Source: CAUZFZ01 sp963579025 (GTDB taxonomy: Bacteria > Planctomycetota > Planctomycetia > Planctomycetales > Planctomycetaceae). From it: a stretch of DNA of 18,363 bases. The notes beneath the pieces were generated by a model. It was not told the DNA's origin. It was given only the letters and a program-made list of their open reading frames with translations, and made no database searches. A program made the translations under genes and the position numbers. Where the stretch lies: assembly GCA_963579025.1 (NCBI GenBank), contig CAUZFZ010000191.1, forward strand, positions 1-18,363. Direction: 5' to 3'. Positions 7,492-15,313 of the stretch are shown here, piece after piece. Every line of letters starts with the position of its first letter. Position 1 is the first letter of the stretch.

Positions 7492-7962
7492 TCAGTCGCC
7501 GACTCCCAGATCCAGGTACCACACTGACTGTGACAGCTCTCGCTCGGCACGGTGATGAGTCGTCATCCGGTCGACCCAACTCATCAACTGCGCACTCAGA
7601 GAGCGTGCCACGAATGATTGCAGCGGCTGCGACGACTCCGGACGAATTGTCTGACGGATCCCACCGATGATCCGGTGCAGATCTGCACGCAACTCGTTGC
7701 GGACCGCGTGGAGTCCCTCGACCTCTTCGAACGAGTTGGGAGACAGCTCGAGGACATCATCCAGATATCCGGCAGCACCATCCTGTTGCTCTTCGGTATT
7801 CATGAGGTTCAGCAGGGACTCAAGAACTGGCAGAAGCCACCGCAGGTTTTCCGCGTCGATCCCGTCGTCGAGAATGTCGGCGACGTCTCCGACCAGCAGC
7901 CACGCGAGCTGACTTGTCGCAGCGCCTTGAGTTGCCACCGTTAATTCACTCGTGGTTGTCAT
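7492..7962 (-). CDS. Unrecognised 156-residue soluble helical protein
   Basis: The ATG at 7962 has a very good ribosome site (AAAGGA, 7-8 nt upstream). The protein (MTTTSELTVATQGAATSQLA...) is acidic and looks almost entirely helical, with leucine-rich segments (ENLRWLLPVLESLLNLM), an acidic middle (YLDDVLELSPNSFEEVEG) and a basic C-terminal helix containing DRMTTHHRAERELSQSVWY. There is no signal peptide, membrane helix, cysteine motif or recognisable enzyme motif. It is the first gene of the unit ending at the 6619-6648 terminator, with the DUF3365 heme protein 60 bp downstream. I cannot assign a function; a regulatory or partner-binding role within the sensor cluster is only a guess from context. 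Confidence 0.7.
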   Translation of the reverse strand: MTTTSELTVATQGAATSQLAWLLVGDVADILDDGIDAENLRWLLPVLESLLNLMNTEEQQDGAAGYLDDVLELSPNSFEEVEGLHAVRNELRADLHRIIGGIRQTIRPESSQPLQSFVARSLSAQLMSWVDRMTTHHRAERELSQSVWYLDLGVGD

Positions 7963-8506
7963 GGTTCGATTCCTTTCCCTGGAACAGTCAATGTCAGCCA
8001 GTTGATGTGCATGGCAGGCACTCCATACACGCGATGGAGGGTGTCACGCTGTGCTGCAATCGTCATTCCGTTTGTGCCGATTCTGTCGAACGCTCTCTGG
8101 TCATCAGGACGGAAGTCGTTTGAAAGCCGGGTGATGGGACTCCCGTTTCGACGTTGTGTGCGCTTTGGGTTGGCCGCCGTCCGCGACGCGATGGGCCGAG
8201 TTCGCACACATGCACTGTGCGGCATGACTTCATCAGTCGTGCGGCGAGCGTCTATCAGACGAGGACGGTGAAATTTCATCGTTGTCAGTTTCTGCCTGCG
8301 TGCAAACGTCGAGTGGCGGCGAAGCGATAATTCGACGTGCATTCACAGGCTGAATCGGCATTCGACATCTGGCGCCGTCGGTCGGCGGAAACAATGTCGA
8401 GACAGAAACAGCGCGGTTGCCACGGATTCCTGCGACCCAAAGCGGTGATCGGCATCACATTTGCGTGACAGCGCAATTGACAGTTCACCACGCAGGGAGC
8501 AACCCA
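7963..8506. other. 544 bp divergent intergenic region
   Basis: This separates the minus-strand unknown gene from the plus-strand phosphatase. A minus-strand frame from 8342 to 7959 overlaps the next start by ATGA, but it is Arg/Thr-rich, lacks a good ribosome site and matches nothing I know. Regulatory candidates are a minus-strand GG-N10-GC site CGGAATGACGATTGCA (8055-8070, perfect TTGCA, poor -24), and TCGGCATTCGACAT at 8355-8368, which recurs in the same orientation relative to its gene upstream of the STAS gene. Confidence 0.4.
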
Positions 8507-8953
8507 ATGCTGCAAGCACTGATTGGCCGGCTGTCTTTCGAAACGGACTCCGTGGAACTGCGTCTGACGAGCGGCGGCTGGACGGCACAGGGGCGATTAC
8601 GAGAGGTCAATCAGGATCAGTGGGTCGCCAATCCCGTCGGTGGCGTGTTCATCGTGGCCGATGGGATTGGAGGCGGCGTGTGTGGCGATATTGCCAGTCG
8701 CACGGCAGCCGAGTGTCTGAGTCACGAACTGCTGCTGAGTGATGAAGACACCGAGCACACAAGCGATCTGATTCATGCTGCGTTTGCAGCGGCGCAGGAG
8801 AAGATTCTGCAAACGGCGGTGTCTCGAGACTGCCAGTGCATGGGAACCACAGCGATTGACGCGATCTATCAGGACGCACGCTCATTCGGAGCTTCACACC
8901 GCCAGACGGACGACATGACGATGGTCCTGATGCGTGCCCGTTCGCACGTCTGA
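8507..8953 (+). pseudogene. PP2C-type protein phosphatase with internal deletion
   Basis: The ATG at 8507 follows AGGGAG at a good distance. The N-terminal half is clearly PP2C (Mg/Mn-dependent Ser/Thr phosphatase): a GRLREVNQDQW start, the metal motif FIVADGIGGG (Asp of ADGIGG), ASRTAAECLS, and CMGTTA at about residue 105. Full PP2C domains run about 240-260 residues. Here, directly after MGTT, the sequence jumps to IYQDARSFGASHRQTDDMTMVLMRAR, a C-terminal end of PP2C/SpoIIE-RsbU type with the final metal Asp pair. The central part (AHVGDSR, LT.DHS, GD..LLCSDG) is missing, so activity is doubtful. The join looks like an in-frame deletion of several hundred bases, or a fusion of two phosphatase genes. 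The natural partner would be the STAS protein at 13475-13864. Confidence 0.75.
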
Positions 8954-9194
8954 ATCCTTTCACAGCACGATAATTCGCTCGGTGCCGGCTGTTCATCACG
9001 CGCGACCAGCCAAGCCGATTGATGCTCATCACGCCACGCAACCGGCCGCCGTACTGCGGACAGTCGTCGCATTAAAGAACTCACCGGCCGTAGCTGGGGA
9101 GTCGTGATGGAGCGTCGTTTGAGCGAACGTCGAACGGTTTGAAGCACACGGTATCGGTTGTTTCGTTGGTCAGTTCGCAGTGCAATTCAAAGTG

Positions 9195-10192
9195 TTATCC
9201 CGCTGGTCTGAGAATCTCTCGGGTATAGGCTGCATCGAACTGGTCGAAGTCGCCGAAACGGTTTTGCGAGACAGCGCCGCGGATTGCGTTGAGCGACTCG
9301 TATCGCTCGGAATCAAACCACTGTCGGAGGTCTGCCAGCATCGTTGTCAGTTGTTCTGGCCCGTTGAGCATGAGCGTGCTGACAAGCTGGACGACGTTCG
9401 CCCCACACAGGATCGCCCGGGCCGCGTGGACGGCAGATCGAGCCCCGCCACTCATGGCGAGATTTGACCGCACCCGGCCGCTGAGCTTCGACAGCCAGCG
9501 AAAACGTGAGTGTCGATCAAAGGGACTGGACGCTGCGCGCAATACCGGGTCGTGAATCTGCTCCAGAGAGAAATCTCCTCGCTGGAAACCGTTGAACAGG
9601 ATCAGGCCGTCAGCGCCTGCTGTCGAAAGGCGGATCGCGAACGGCTCGAAGTCTGGATAGACCGGCAGCAGCTTGACAGCAATCGGAATCGAGACGTGGG
9701 CCTTGATCTCTTTCACAATGGACTCGATCGCTCGTTGAACTGCCGGGCCGTCGCACTTGTGTTCGATCACAAGTCGTAGACGTTGAGTTCCAGGCCAGAC
9801 GCTCCTGCCTGTGCAATCTGCTCCGCCAGCGCCAGCCAGTCTTTTGAGCGACGCGCATATAGTGAGGCAATCACCGGCAGATCTGTGCCAGCAGTCGTTC
9901 GAATGGACTGAATGTGCCGGTAATAAGCGTCGGCATCCAAAGCCGTCGCAGGAGTTCGCTGCAGGCCCGCAAGTACTGACCGGACGGAAAAGTCGGCGGA
10001 TCCCTGATCCAGCCAGCAGCACTCGTCCTCGATGCCGAACGGTGTCGCTATTAATGATCGCAATGTGATCAGCGGAGCTCCCGCATCCTGCAACCGACGC
10101 ACACGATCGAGATCATCACCCAGAGGAGACGCCCCTGGAATAAGTGGATGTGACAACTCAAGCCCCAGCCAGTGTGTTGTGAGGTCTGCCAT
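9195..10192 (-). pseudogene. Dihydroorotate dehydrogenase-like flavoprotein, frameshifted
   Basis: The N-terminal frame starts at the ATG at 10192 (MADLTTHWLGLELSHPLIPGASPLG) and runs to LELNVYDL and a stop at 9767. The family sequence resumes in another frame: VIEHKCDGPAVQRAIESI, SIPIAVKLLP, AGADGLILFNGF, LAMSGGARSAVHAARAIL, MLNGPEQL and SLNAIRGAVSQ, ending at 9195. One missing base in GACTTGTG near 9770-9776 explains the shift. Together it is about 331 residues, the normal length for the class of FMN-dependent DHOD-like proteins that are not the pyrimidine enzyme and are often found beside pyruvate:ferredoxin oxidoreductase or anaerobic genes. A strong sigma54 promoter lies about 65 bp upstream of the start. 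The frameshift lies inside a 7-bp hairpin. Confidence 0.8.
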
Positions 10193-10256
10193 GAGTTTGC
10201 TCCAGCGAAGACTCGCTACTTCCAGTTGGGGCGAATCACAGACCCGCAACGTGTCG

Positions 10257-10272
10257 TGCAATCGTTATGCCA
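10257..10272 (-). promoter_or_regulatory. Sigma54 promoter of the DHOD-like gene
   Basis: On the minus strand the sequence is TGGCATAACGATTGCA: -24 TGGCAT, five bases, -12 TTGCA. It differs from TGGCAC-N5-TTGCW at one position and keeps GG-N10-GC. It points at the start codon at 10192, about 65 nt away. A 12-bp dyad 40 bp further upstream could be the activator site. Confidence 0.75.
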
Positions 10273-10311
10273 GCACGCAAAGCTCAACTGTCGTGCTGAT
10301 CGATCGTGTCG

Positions 10312-10349
10312 TGTGCGGAATGGCGCGCTAATGTGGTCCATTCCGCACA
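10312..10349. repeat. 12-bp inverted repeat, probable activator binding site
   Basis: TGTGCGGAATGG (10312-10323) and its exact complement CCATTCCGCACA (10338-10349) are separated by 14 bp. The dyad lies 40 bp upstream of the -24 element of the DHOD-like promoter, in the range used by NtrC-type enhancers. A hairpin or terminator is less likely because no T run follows on either strand. Confidence 0.6.
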
Positions 10350-10434
10350 TGCCGGACCGTCGACATACAACGCGGTCCCGTTTGCGCATATCCGGCAGTG
10401 AGGACATCGCCTTGTGAGCAACTGGCATTGTGAA

Positions 10435-10470
10435 CGATCGGTCGCTCCAGAGGGCGTCCGGTCGTTTTAT
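10435..10470 (+). terminator. Orphan terminator-like hairpin with TTTTAT
   Basis: CGATCGGTCGCTC (10435-10447) can pair, with three G-U pairs and one mismatch, with GGGCGTCCGGTCG (10452-10464) across a CAGA loop, and TTTTAT follows on the plus strand. No plus-strand gene ends here. It could close a short untranslated RNA starting in the DHOD promoter region, or be chance. Confidence 0.35.
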
Positions 10471-10474
10471 CGTT

Positions 10475-10800
10475 GAGATGTCCCAGACTCGGGCGGCACA
10501 CGTTTTGCGGTGCCGTCCGATACGCGGACTAAGAATCCGGGAGTCTCGGTTTCCCCGATTTCAGCCGCGGCGCGGAGGAAGCATATAGCCCCTGGCGTCA
10601 GCCCTTTGATGTTGCACAGATTTGGAGACGATGCATCGTCGCTTTCCCCTTTTTTCCATTCACGGCGAAGCGGCTTACTCTTGATTGTTTTCTTCCCGGT
10701 CCATTCTGGGGGACATGACAGGCACGCCGTCGAAATGAGACGAAAGCGGCTGCGCCGCAAAAGTGGCTTCGCCACGATAGGAAAGCAGTGATGCATCACC
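10475..10800. repeat. Probable interspersed repeat-like non-coding block
   Basis: About 320 bp have no convincing gene. The block ends with two tandem perfect hairpins, GCGGC-TGC-GCCGC (10746-10758) and GTGGC-TTC-GCCAC (10763-10775), separated by AAAA. It also contains a GCATATAGCCCCTGGCGTC stretch (about 10579-10597) that resembles short repeats I associate with planctomycete genomes. A minus-strand open frame (10799-10467) covers it but reads like translated repeat. The repeat label is inference, since only one copy is in this window. Confidence 0.35.
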
Positions 10801-11002
10801 GCAGTCCAGAAAGGTGCAACCTCAAAACGTCAGCCAGGCGTCAGCAGATGAAATCGAGGTAAGCTGCGGAGCGACGACTGCAGAAGCTGTCGAACGACAG
10901 GAATGTAAAGCTCGTGGAAATTGCTCGATCGATCATCTCAGCAGTGGAAGCGTTTTCGTAACATGGTCGCAGCAGACTACGAACTCAGACCGGGAATCGA
11001 GG

Positions 11003-12373
11003 ATGACAGAATCAGCCGACAGGCACATGAATCTACTGCTGGTCGAGGACGACGACGAGTTTCGTGAAACGTGTGCGCTGTGGATGTCCCGTAAGGGGCA
11101 CACGATCACTGAAGCCCCGAACGCGCATGATGCTCTTCACCTCTGTCAGCAGAAGCATTTTGATGTTGCTGTTGTCGACCTGAACATGCCCGGCATGAAT
11201 GGGCTCGAACTGCTGGACCGGCTGCGTGAAGACAATGTCGAAACCGAAGTCCTGATGCTGACCGGTCAGGCAACGGTCGACACAGCGGTCCAGGCAATGA
11301 AGCTCGGTGCGTGTGACTATCTCTCAAAGCCGTTCCCGCTTCCCGAACTGGAGAAACGCTGCCGTCTGGCGTTTGAGCGCTCGCAACTGCAGAAAGAGAA
11401 TCGCCAACTCAAAGCCGTTATTGAACGCAGCCGCCCGAAAGTCCGGATGATCGGCGACTCACCACAAATGCAGCAGGTTCACCGCCTGATCGAAAGAGCC
11501 GGGCCGACCGACAAAGCAATACTGATTCAGGGCGAAAGCGGAACCGGTAAAGAACTTGTCGCGCGAGGTCTGCAGGCCAGCAGCCTGCGAGCGGACAGAC
11601 CATTCGTCACCATCAACTGTGCGGCTTTGCCGGAACAGCTTGTGGAGAGCGAACTGTTCGGCCACGAGAAGGGATCGTTTACGGGAGCCACCGCAACGAA
11701 ACCTGGCCTGTTCGAAGTCGCGGACGGCGGCACGATTTTCATTGATGAAGTCGGCGAAATGCCACTCGGCCTGCAACCGAAACTGCTGCGAGTTCTGGAG
11801 GACGGTTCGCTGCGGCGAGTTGGTTCGCACAAGGAACGTCGCGTCAATGTGCGGCTGATCGCCGCGACCAATCGCAACCTCGCCGATCTGGCTGCCGACG
11901 GAAAGTTCCGCGAAGACCTGTACTACCGGATCAACGTGCTGACGATCGAACTGACACCACTGCGCGAGCGCCGTGGCGATATCGAGCTTCTTATCAATCA
12001 CTTTCTCGGTCAGAACTGGACCATCAGTCCCGACACGCGCGAGGCCATGCAGCGATACGACTGGCCAGGCAATGTGCGGCAACTGATCAACGTCATCGAA
12101 CGCGCGACGATCCTGGCCGAAGACGGATGTGTGCAATTGGAAGACCTCCCCCGAGAAGTCACAGGCTCCAGCGATTCCAACGAACCGGCAACTGTCGCGT
12201 CAGTTCTCTCCGGAACAGAGAAGCTGGAGGACCTGGAACGCGCGCACGTCCTGCAGGTGCTGCACTCTCACGACGGTAATAAAGCCCAAACCGCGCGAGC
12301 TCTCGGTATTCATCGCCGCAAGCTGTATCGCCTGCTGGAACGGTTTGACATCAGTCCGTCCGAATACGCTTAG
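11003..12373 (+). CDS. NtrC-family sigma54-dependent response regulator
   Basis: An intact 456-residue activator from the ATG at 11003; the frame is open further upstream, but the receiver begins just after this start (the ATG at 11027 is an alternative). Domains: receiver (about 9-125; pocket E15-D16-D17, phospho-acceptor D59 in VVDLNMPG, T87, K109), a linker helix, an AAA+ domain with Walker A GESGTGKE (177-184), the sigma54-contacting loop GSFTGA (224-229, the usual GAFTGA with Ser), Walker B IFIDEVGE (245-252) and the sensor block YDWPGNVRQL, then a C-terminal Fis-type helix-turn-helix (NKAQTARALGIHRRKLYRLL). It should bind upstream sites and drive RNA polymerase-sigma54. The window has two good sigma54 promoters (10257-10272 and 15314-15329), natural targets. 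The intact kinases at 2900-5565 are likely partners (inference). Confidence 0.92.
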   Translation: MTESADRHMNLLLVEDDDEFRETCALWMSRKGHTITEAPNAHDALHLCQQKHFDVAVVDLNMPGMNGLELLDRLREDNVETEVLMLTGQATVDTAVQAMKLGACDYLSKPFPLPELEKRCRLAFERSQLQKENRQLKAVIERSRPKVRMIGDSPQMQQVHRLIERAGPTDKAILIQGESGTGKELVARGLQASSLRADRPFVTINCAALPEQLVESELFGHEKGSFTGATATKPGLFEVADGGTIFIDEVGEMPLGLQPKLLRVLEDGSLRRVGSHKERRVNVRLIAATNRNLADLAADGKFREDLYYRINVLTIELTPLRERRGDIELLINHFLGQNWTISPDTREAMQRYDWPGNVRQLINVIERATILAEDGCVQLEDLPREVTGSSDSNEPATVASVLSGTEKLEDLERAHVLQVLHSHDGNKAQTARALGIHRRKLYRLLERFDISPSEYA

Positions 12374-12423
12374 CCGTTTCAATCCGCTCCCTTCCCAGGC
12401 GGTTTGATCACTTGAGGCCTCCG

Positions 12424-13212
12424 ATGCCTGCCGAATATCAATTCGTCTGGGACGCGATGATTGCCGGTCTGCTGGCCAGCATTGCCTGCGGTCTGGGTGT
12501 CCTGCCGTTGGCCGTCCGTCGCTGGGACATCAAGCGACGCATCGGAATCGGTTATGGATTTGCCGGCGGATTGATGTTTGCCGCCTCGGTCTACAACCTG
12601 CTCCTGCCGGGATTCACCTTAGGGAATGCTCAGACGACGCAACTGTGGCCCGTACTGCAGACGCTTGGAGGCATGGGTCTGGGTTGCGCATTTCTCTGGC
12701 TGGTCCGACGCAGCCTGACGCCGGAGCGACTGGAATCACGCTGGCTCAAGTCGATTGGCGGGCGTGTGGAAACGCTCGTGTTCATCGCGATGGCGTTTCA
12801 TTCGATTCCGGAGGGTGTCCCCGTTGGCGTCGGATTCGGAGCCGAAGGACACGACCCCTCGCTCTCGGGATTCGGCTTGTATATCGCCGTGGCCATCGGG
12901 ATTCACAATATGCCCGAAGGACTGGCTGTCGCCTTACCGGCCCGCGCGGGAGGAGCATCATTGTGGAAATGCTTCTGGCTGGCGTTCCTGACAAGTCTTC
13001 CACAGCCAATTGCCTCGGTTCCAGCGAGTCTGCTGGTGTGGTTCTTCGAACCGCTGATGCTCCCGCTGCTCGGATTCGCGGCAGGCGCGATGATGTATCT
13101 GGTCGTCGTCGAGCTGATTCCAGACGCACTGGAAACGCGCAGCCCGGACCAGATCGCATGGTCATTCATGACTGGATTCGGGCTGATGGCCCTCATACAG
13201 GTGGCGCTTTAA
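12424..13212 (+). CDS. ZIP-family divalent metal transporter
   Basis: The ATG at 12424 has GAGG 8 nt upstream; a TTG at 12412 is possible. The 262-residue, eight-helix protein carries the ZIP metal-site motifs in helices 4 and 5, HSIPEGVPVG (126-135) and HNMPEGLAVALP (161-172), plus E230 in VVVELIPDALE. These His/Glu residues form the binuclear metal site of ZIP importers (zinc or iron most often). A His-rich cytoplasmic loop is absent. It follows the response regulator by 50 bp on the same strand, so it could be cotranscribed. Its link to the stress set is unclear; metal supply for the metallo-hydrolase or phosphatase is only a guess. Confidence 0.9.
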   Translation: MPAEYQFVWDAMIAGLLASIACGLGVLPLAVRRWDIKRRIGIGYGFAGGLMFAASVYNLLLPGFTLGNAQTTQLWPVLQTLGGMGLGCAFLWLVRRSLTPERLESRWLKSIGGRVETLVFIAMAFHSIPEGVPVGVGFGAEGHDPSLSGFGLYIAVAIGIHNMPEGLAVALPARAGGASLWKCFWLAFLTSLPQPIASVPASLLVWFFEPLMLPLLGFAAGAMMYLVVVELIPDALETRSPDQIAWSFMTGFGLMALIQVAL

Positions 13213-13474
13213 CAGGTGATGGGAAATACCACGCCTGCGGACCGACAAGTAACCAGTCGTCCTTGCGGTCAATGCATCAGCAATCGCATGATCACAAGCC
13301 CGTGTGATCGCGCAGCAGCTTGTGACACTCCACACATGACCGGCTTACTTCCGACAAGATCACCGACGATGTTGGGAATGATCCGCAGCATTGACTCAAA
13401 GCAGTTACGCCGGAAACCTGAGCGTCACGCTTTCTGAGTCTCGCGAATCCAGTCCTCGACCGTCCATTGGTCGG

Positions 13475-13864
13475 CTACGTTGCCGTGGCCAGTTCCGATC
13501 CGTTCCGGATGGCCCTCAGCGCTTCTTTCTTCGTGCCGACCATCGGCCAGAGCGTGTCCAGCCGCGTGATTTGCAGCATCTCGCGTTCGTGCGGCGACAG
13601 TCCGCAGAACACCATTTGTCCGTTTCGCTGACTGACCTCGTTTGAGAGCTGACTGAAGCACGAGAGTGCGGTCGAGCCGAAGACGTCCGTCCGTGAAAAA
13701 TCGATGACGAGATTACGGAAAGTCCGCACATCCAGAAGTTCGATGATTCGTCGGGCCTGTTCTTCAATCTGCGCAAACTCGAATTCCCGCAGGTCGCGCA
13801 GCACATTGACAACGACGGTCTCAGGTTCAAAGTGCAACTGAATGAGCGAAGTTGCATGCGTCAT
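13475..13864 (-). CDS. STAS-domain anti-anti-sigma-like protein
   Basis: The ATG at 13864 with an excellent ribosome site (GAGGTGAT) gives 129 residues. The fold is STAS, as in SpoIIAA/RsbV: beta strand VVVNVLRDL, helix FAQIEEQARRIIELLD, strand RNLVIDFSRTDVFGSTAL with the likely phosphorylatable Ser64 in FGSTAL, helix SQLSNEVSQR, strand GQMVFCGLSP, and a final helix. These proteins are phosphorylated by a partner kinase and reset by PP2C/SpoIIE phosphatases. The only phosphatase nearby (8507-8953) is damaged, and no anti-sigma kinase is in view. The upstream region shares TCGGCATTCGACAT, in the same orientation, with the phosphatase upstream region. Confidence 0.85.
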   Translation of the reverse strand: MTHATSLIQLHFEPETVVVNVLRDLREFEFAQIEEQARRIIELLDVRTFRNLVIDFSRTDVFGSTALSCFSQLSNEVSQRNGQMVFCGLSPHEREMLQITRLDTLWPMVGTKKEALRAIRNGSELATAT

Positions 13865-14346
13865 GGTATCACCTCGTTGTCTTGAGTCTTGAGCCCGCCG
13901 ACAGTCGATCTGGCAAGGCGCGGCCCCTGAGTTCATGAACGTCCCGACAGACAACATTGCATGTCGAATGCCGAACGACTCAAGGTGAGGCAGAAATTCG
14001 CGTGGTTTCGTCGAATCAAGGAGACGGCTGCGCGATCTGGTACGACCTGCTGCCGGGTGTGTGCCCGTCGCCGCACGCGCGCAGAGCGAATCTGCACACA
14101 CCCCGCACGGTCTCACGCCCAATTCTACTGAGTGAGTCAACCACTGCGTTCGGTACGAAAATCGCTATGTCTGGTCAGCAGATTCACGCATTCAGTGAGG
14201 AGACGCGTCCAGAGTCTGGCGAATTCAGGGGCTGCGGACCTGGATCGACATAGTGCGAAGACAATCACATTTCAGGAGCCACGCCATGCCATCACGTCTG
14301 GCGTCACCACTGCAGCACAGGATCCCACTTCACGAGGATGTGCGCT
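13865..14346. other. 482 bp divergent intergenic region
   Basis: This separates the minus-strand STAS gene from the plus-strand DUF2007 gene. A minus-strand sigma54-like element CGGCATTCGACATGCA lies at 13958-13973, 94 bp upstream of the STAS start. It keeps GG-N10-GC but has three mismatches to consensus, and contains the shared 13961-13974 motif. No convincing gene is present: the open frames here lack ribosome sites and family resemblance. Confidence 0.45.
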
Positions 14347-14586
14347 ATGAACACGAATGATCTACAGAAGGCAGTCCTCGATCCGAGTGAACCCGTCGAG
14401 GTCTATACGGTCACATCCGCCGAGACCGCGGAGTTGATTCGAGCGATTCTTGAGGCGGATGGCATCCATTGCTGGATCGAAGGCGAGAGTCAGGCGGGCC
14501 TTACCGGCATTCTACCGATTGGTCTGTATGTCCAGAACAAGGACGTCGACCGAGCGTTTCGCGTTATTGAGACCTTCGATCATTGA
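14347..14586 (+). CDS. DUF2007-family small signalling-type protein
   Basis: The ATG at 14347 has GAGG at 14334-14337, a good distance; the ATG at 14338 sits on that ribosome site and is unlikely. The 79-residue protein has the DUF2007 pattern: a strand VEVYTVTSAETAELIRAIL, EADGIHCWIEGE, then GILPIGLYVQNKDVDRAFRVIE, a beta-alpha-beta-beta-alpha fold like a ferredoxin/ACT-type fold. Members are called putative prokaryotic signal-transducing proteins and often sit near stress or transport genes; the ligand is unknown. There is no signal peptide. The gene stands alone, 196 bp before the convergent CBS gene end. Confidence 0.75.
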   Translation: MNTNDLQKAVLDPSEPVEVYTVTSAETAELIRAILEADGIHCWIEGESQAGLTGILPIGLYVQNKDVDRAFRVIETFDH

Positions 14587-14782
14587 TCGATTCGACCTCA
14601 GCCAGCAGCCCTGACAAAGCGCGGCCAGCAACACTGTTGCGGTCGCGTCAGATTCATCTGAAATCGGGCGGTTGTATCGGACTGGTCGTCAGTCGCAGTT
14701 GCCGATGTCCTCGTTGAAGGCCGACTGCATGATGCGGTTTTCGCTGCCGCGAAAAAGATGTACGGCCAACGCCGGCAGCAAA

Positions 14783-15196
14783 CTACTGCGAAAGGTCTGC
14801 TGCAGAGATATAACCTTCGAGCCGATCGCAATCACCGAGAACAGGGACATGATGCAGTCCCAGCCGACCGAGTGTCTGTGCGACTTCGCTCAGTGGTGTG
14901 CTGGTTCGCAAAGAGACGACTCGCCGCGCCATCAACTCGGACACTCGCGTCGTTGCCGAATCATTCTGTCGCAAGTGGTGGTGTGGCGAGTACGGATTGT
15001 CTCGGTCCTCAAACTGTTCAAGGTCGGTGGTGGAAAGAATCCCGATGCAGCGACCGTGATCGTTCAGAACGGGTAGAGCCGTCACATCCTGTTCGCTGAT
15101 CTTCCTCGATGCGTCATCCAGCATGGCTTCCGAGGAAATCGTTCTAACGGCGGTCTGCATCACATTGGCAGCCGTGTCTTCCTGAATGGCACGCAT
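14783..15196 (-). CDS. CBS-domain pair protein
   Basis: The ATG at 15196 with AGGAG 8 nt upstream gives 137 residues, a free-standing tandem CBS (Bateman) module: CBS1 about 9-62 (VMQTAVRTI..., VTALPVLNDHGRCIGILSTTDL), CBS2 about 84-137 (VSELMARRVVSLRTSTPLSE, LHHVPVLGDCDRLEGYISAADL). Such modules bind adenine nucleotides or related ligands at the (S/T)TxD type sites seen here (STTD). The protein stops soon after the last CBS helix starts, so it may be slightly short at the C-terminus. It is transcribed divergently from the USP gene across a 172-bp region with a sigma54 promoter and is paired by type with the second CBS protein at 15871. Confidence 0.85.
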   Translation of the reverse strand: MRAIQEDTAANVMQTAVRTISSEAMLDDASRKISEQDVTALPVLNDHGRCIGILSTTDLEQFEDRDNPYSPHHHLRQNDSATTRVSELMARRVVSLRTSTPLSEVAQTLGRLGLHHVPVLGDCDRLEGYISAADLSQ

Positions 15197-15243
15197 GGCT
15201 CGTTCTCCTGTCTGTGTAGGCGGTTGTGTCGGTAATCGACTTC

Positions 15244-15259
15244 CGCAAGCCGCGTACCG
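15244..15259 (-). promoter_or_regulatory. Candidate sigma54 promoter for the CBS gene (weak)
   Basis: The minus strand reads CGGTACGCGGCTTGCG. It keeps GG-N10-GC and a perfect TTGC, but has two mismatches in the -24 half. It lies 48 nt upstream of the CBS start and 54 bp from the clear plus-strand sigma54 promoter, fitting a divergent pair. Confidence 0.4.
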
Positions 15260-15313
15260 TCGCGGCACGCTTTCGCTTCAGAAGATGCTGCGTGGTTAGT
15301 AGCCATCGCCAAG

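Noticed and set aside
8002..8271. Plus-strand 89-codon frame between the unknown gene and the phosphatase
   Set aside because: No ribosome site and Arg/Ser-rich composition; it overlaps a likely promoter region.
7959..8342. Minus-strand 127-codon frame that overlaps the 7962 start by ATGA
   Set aside because: The overlap is suggestive, but the sequence is Arg/Thr-rich, lacks a good ribosome site and resembles no family. Kept only as a note under the intergenic region.
9195..10192. Pyrimidine-pathway dihydroorotate dehydrogenase (pyrD)
   Set aside because: The sequence blocks match the DHOD-like subgroup often linked to anaerobic redox genes; no pyr genes are nearby.
13216..13437. 73-codon plus-strand frame after the ZIP gene
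   Set aside because: No ribosome site of note, odd Cys/Arg composition and no resemblance to known small proteins.
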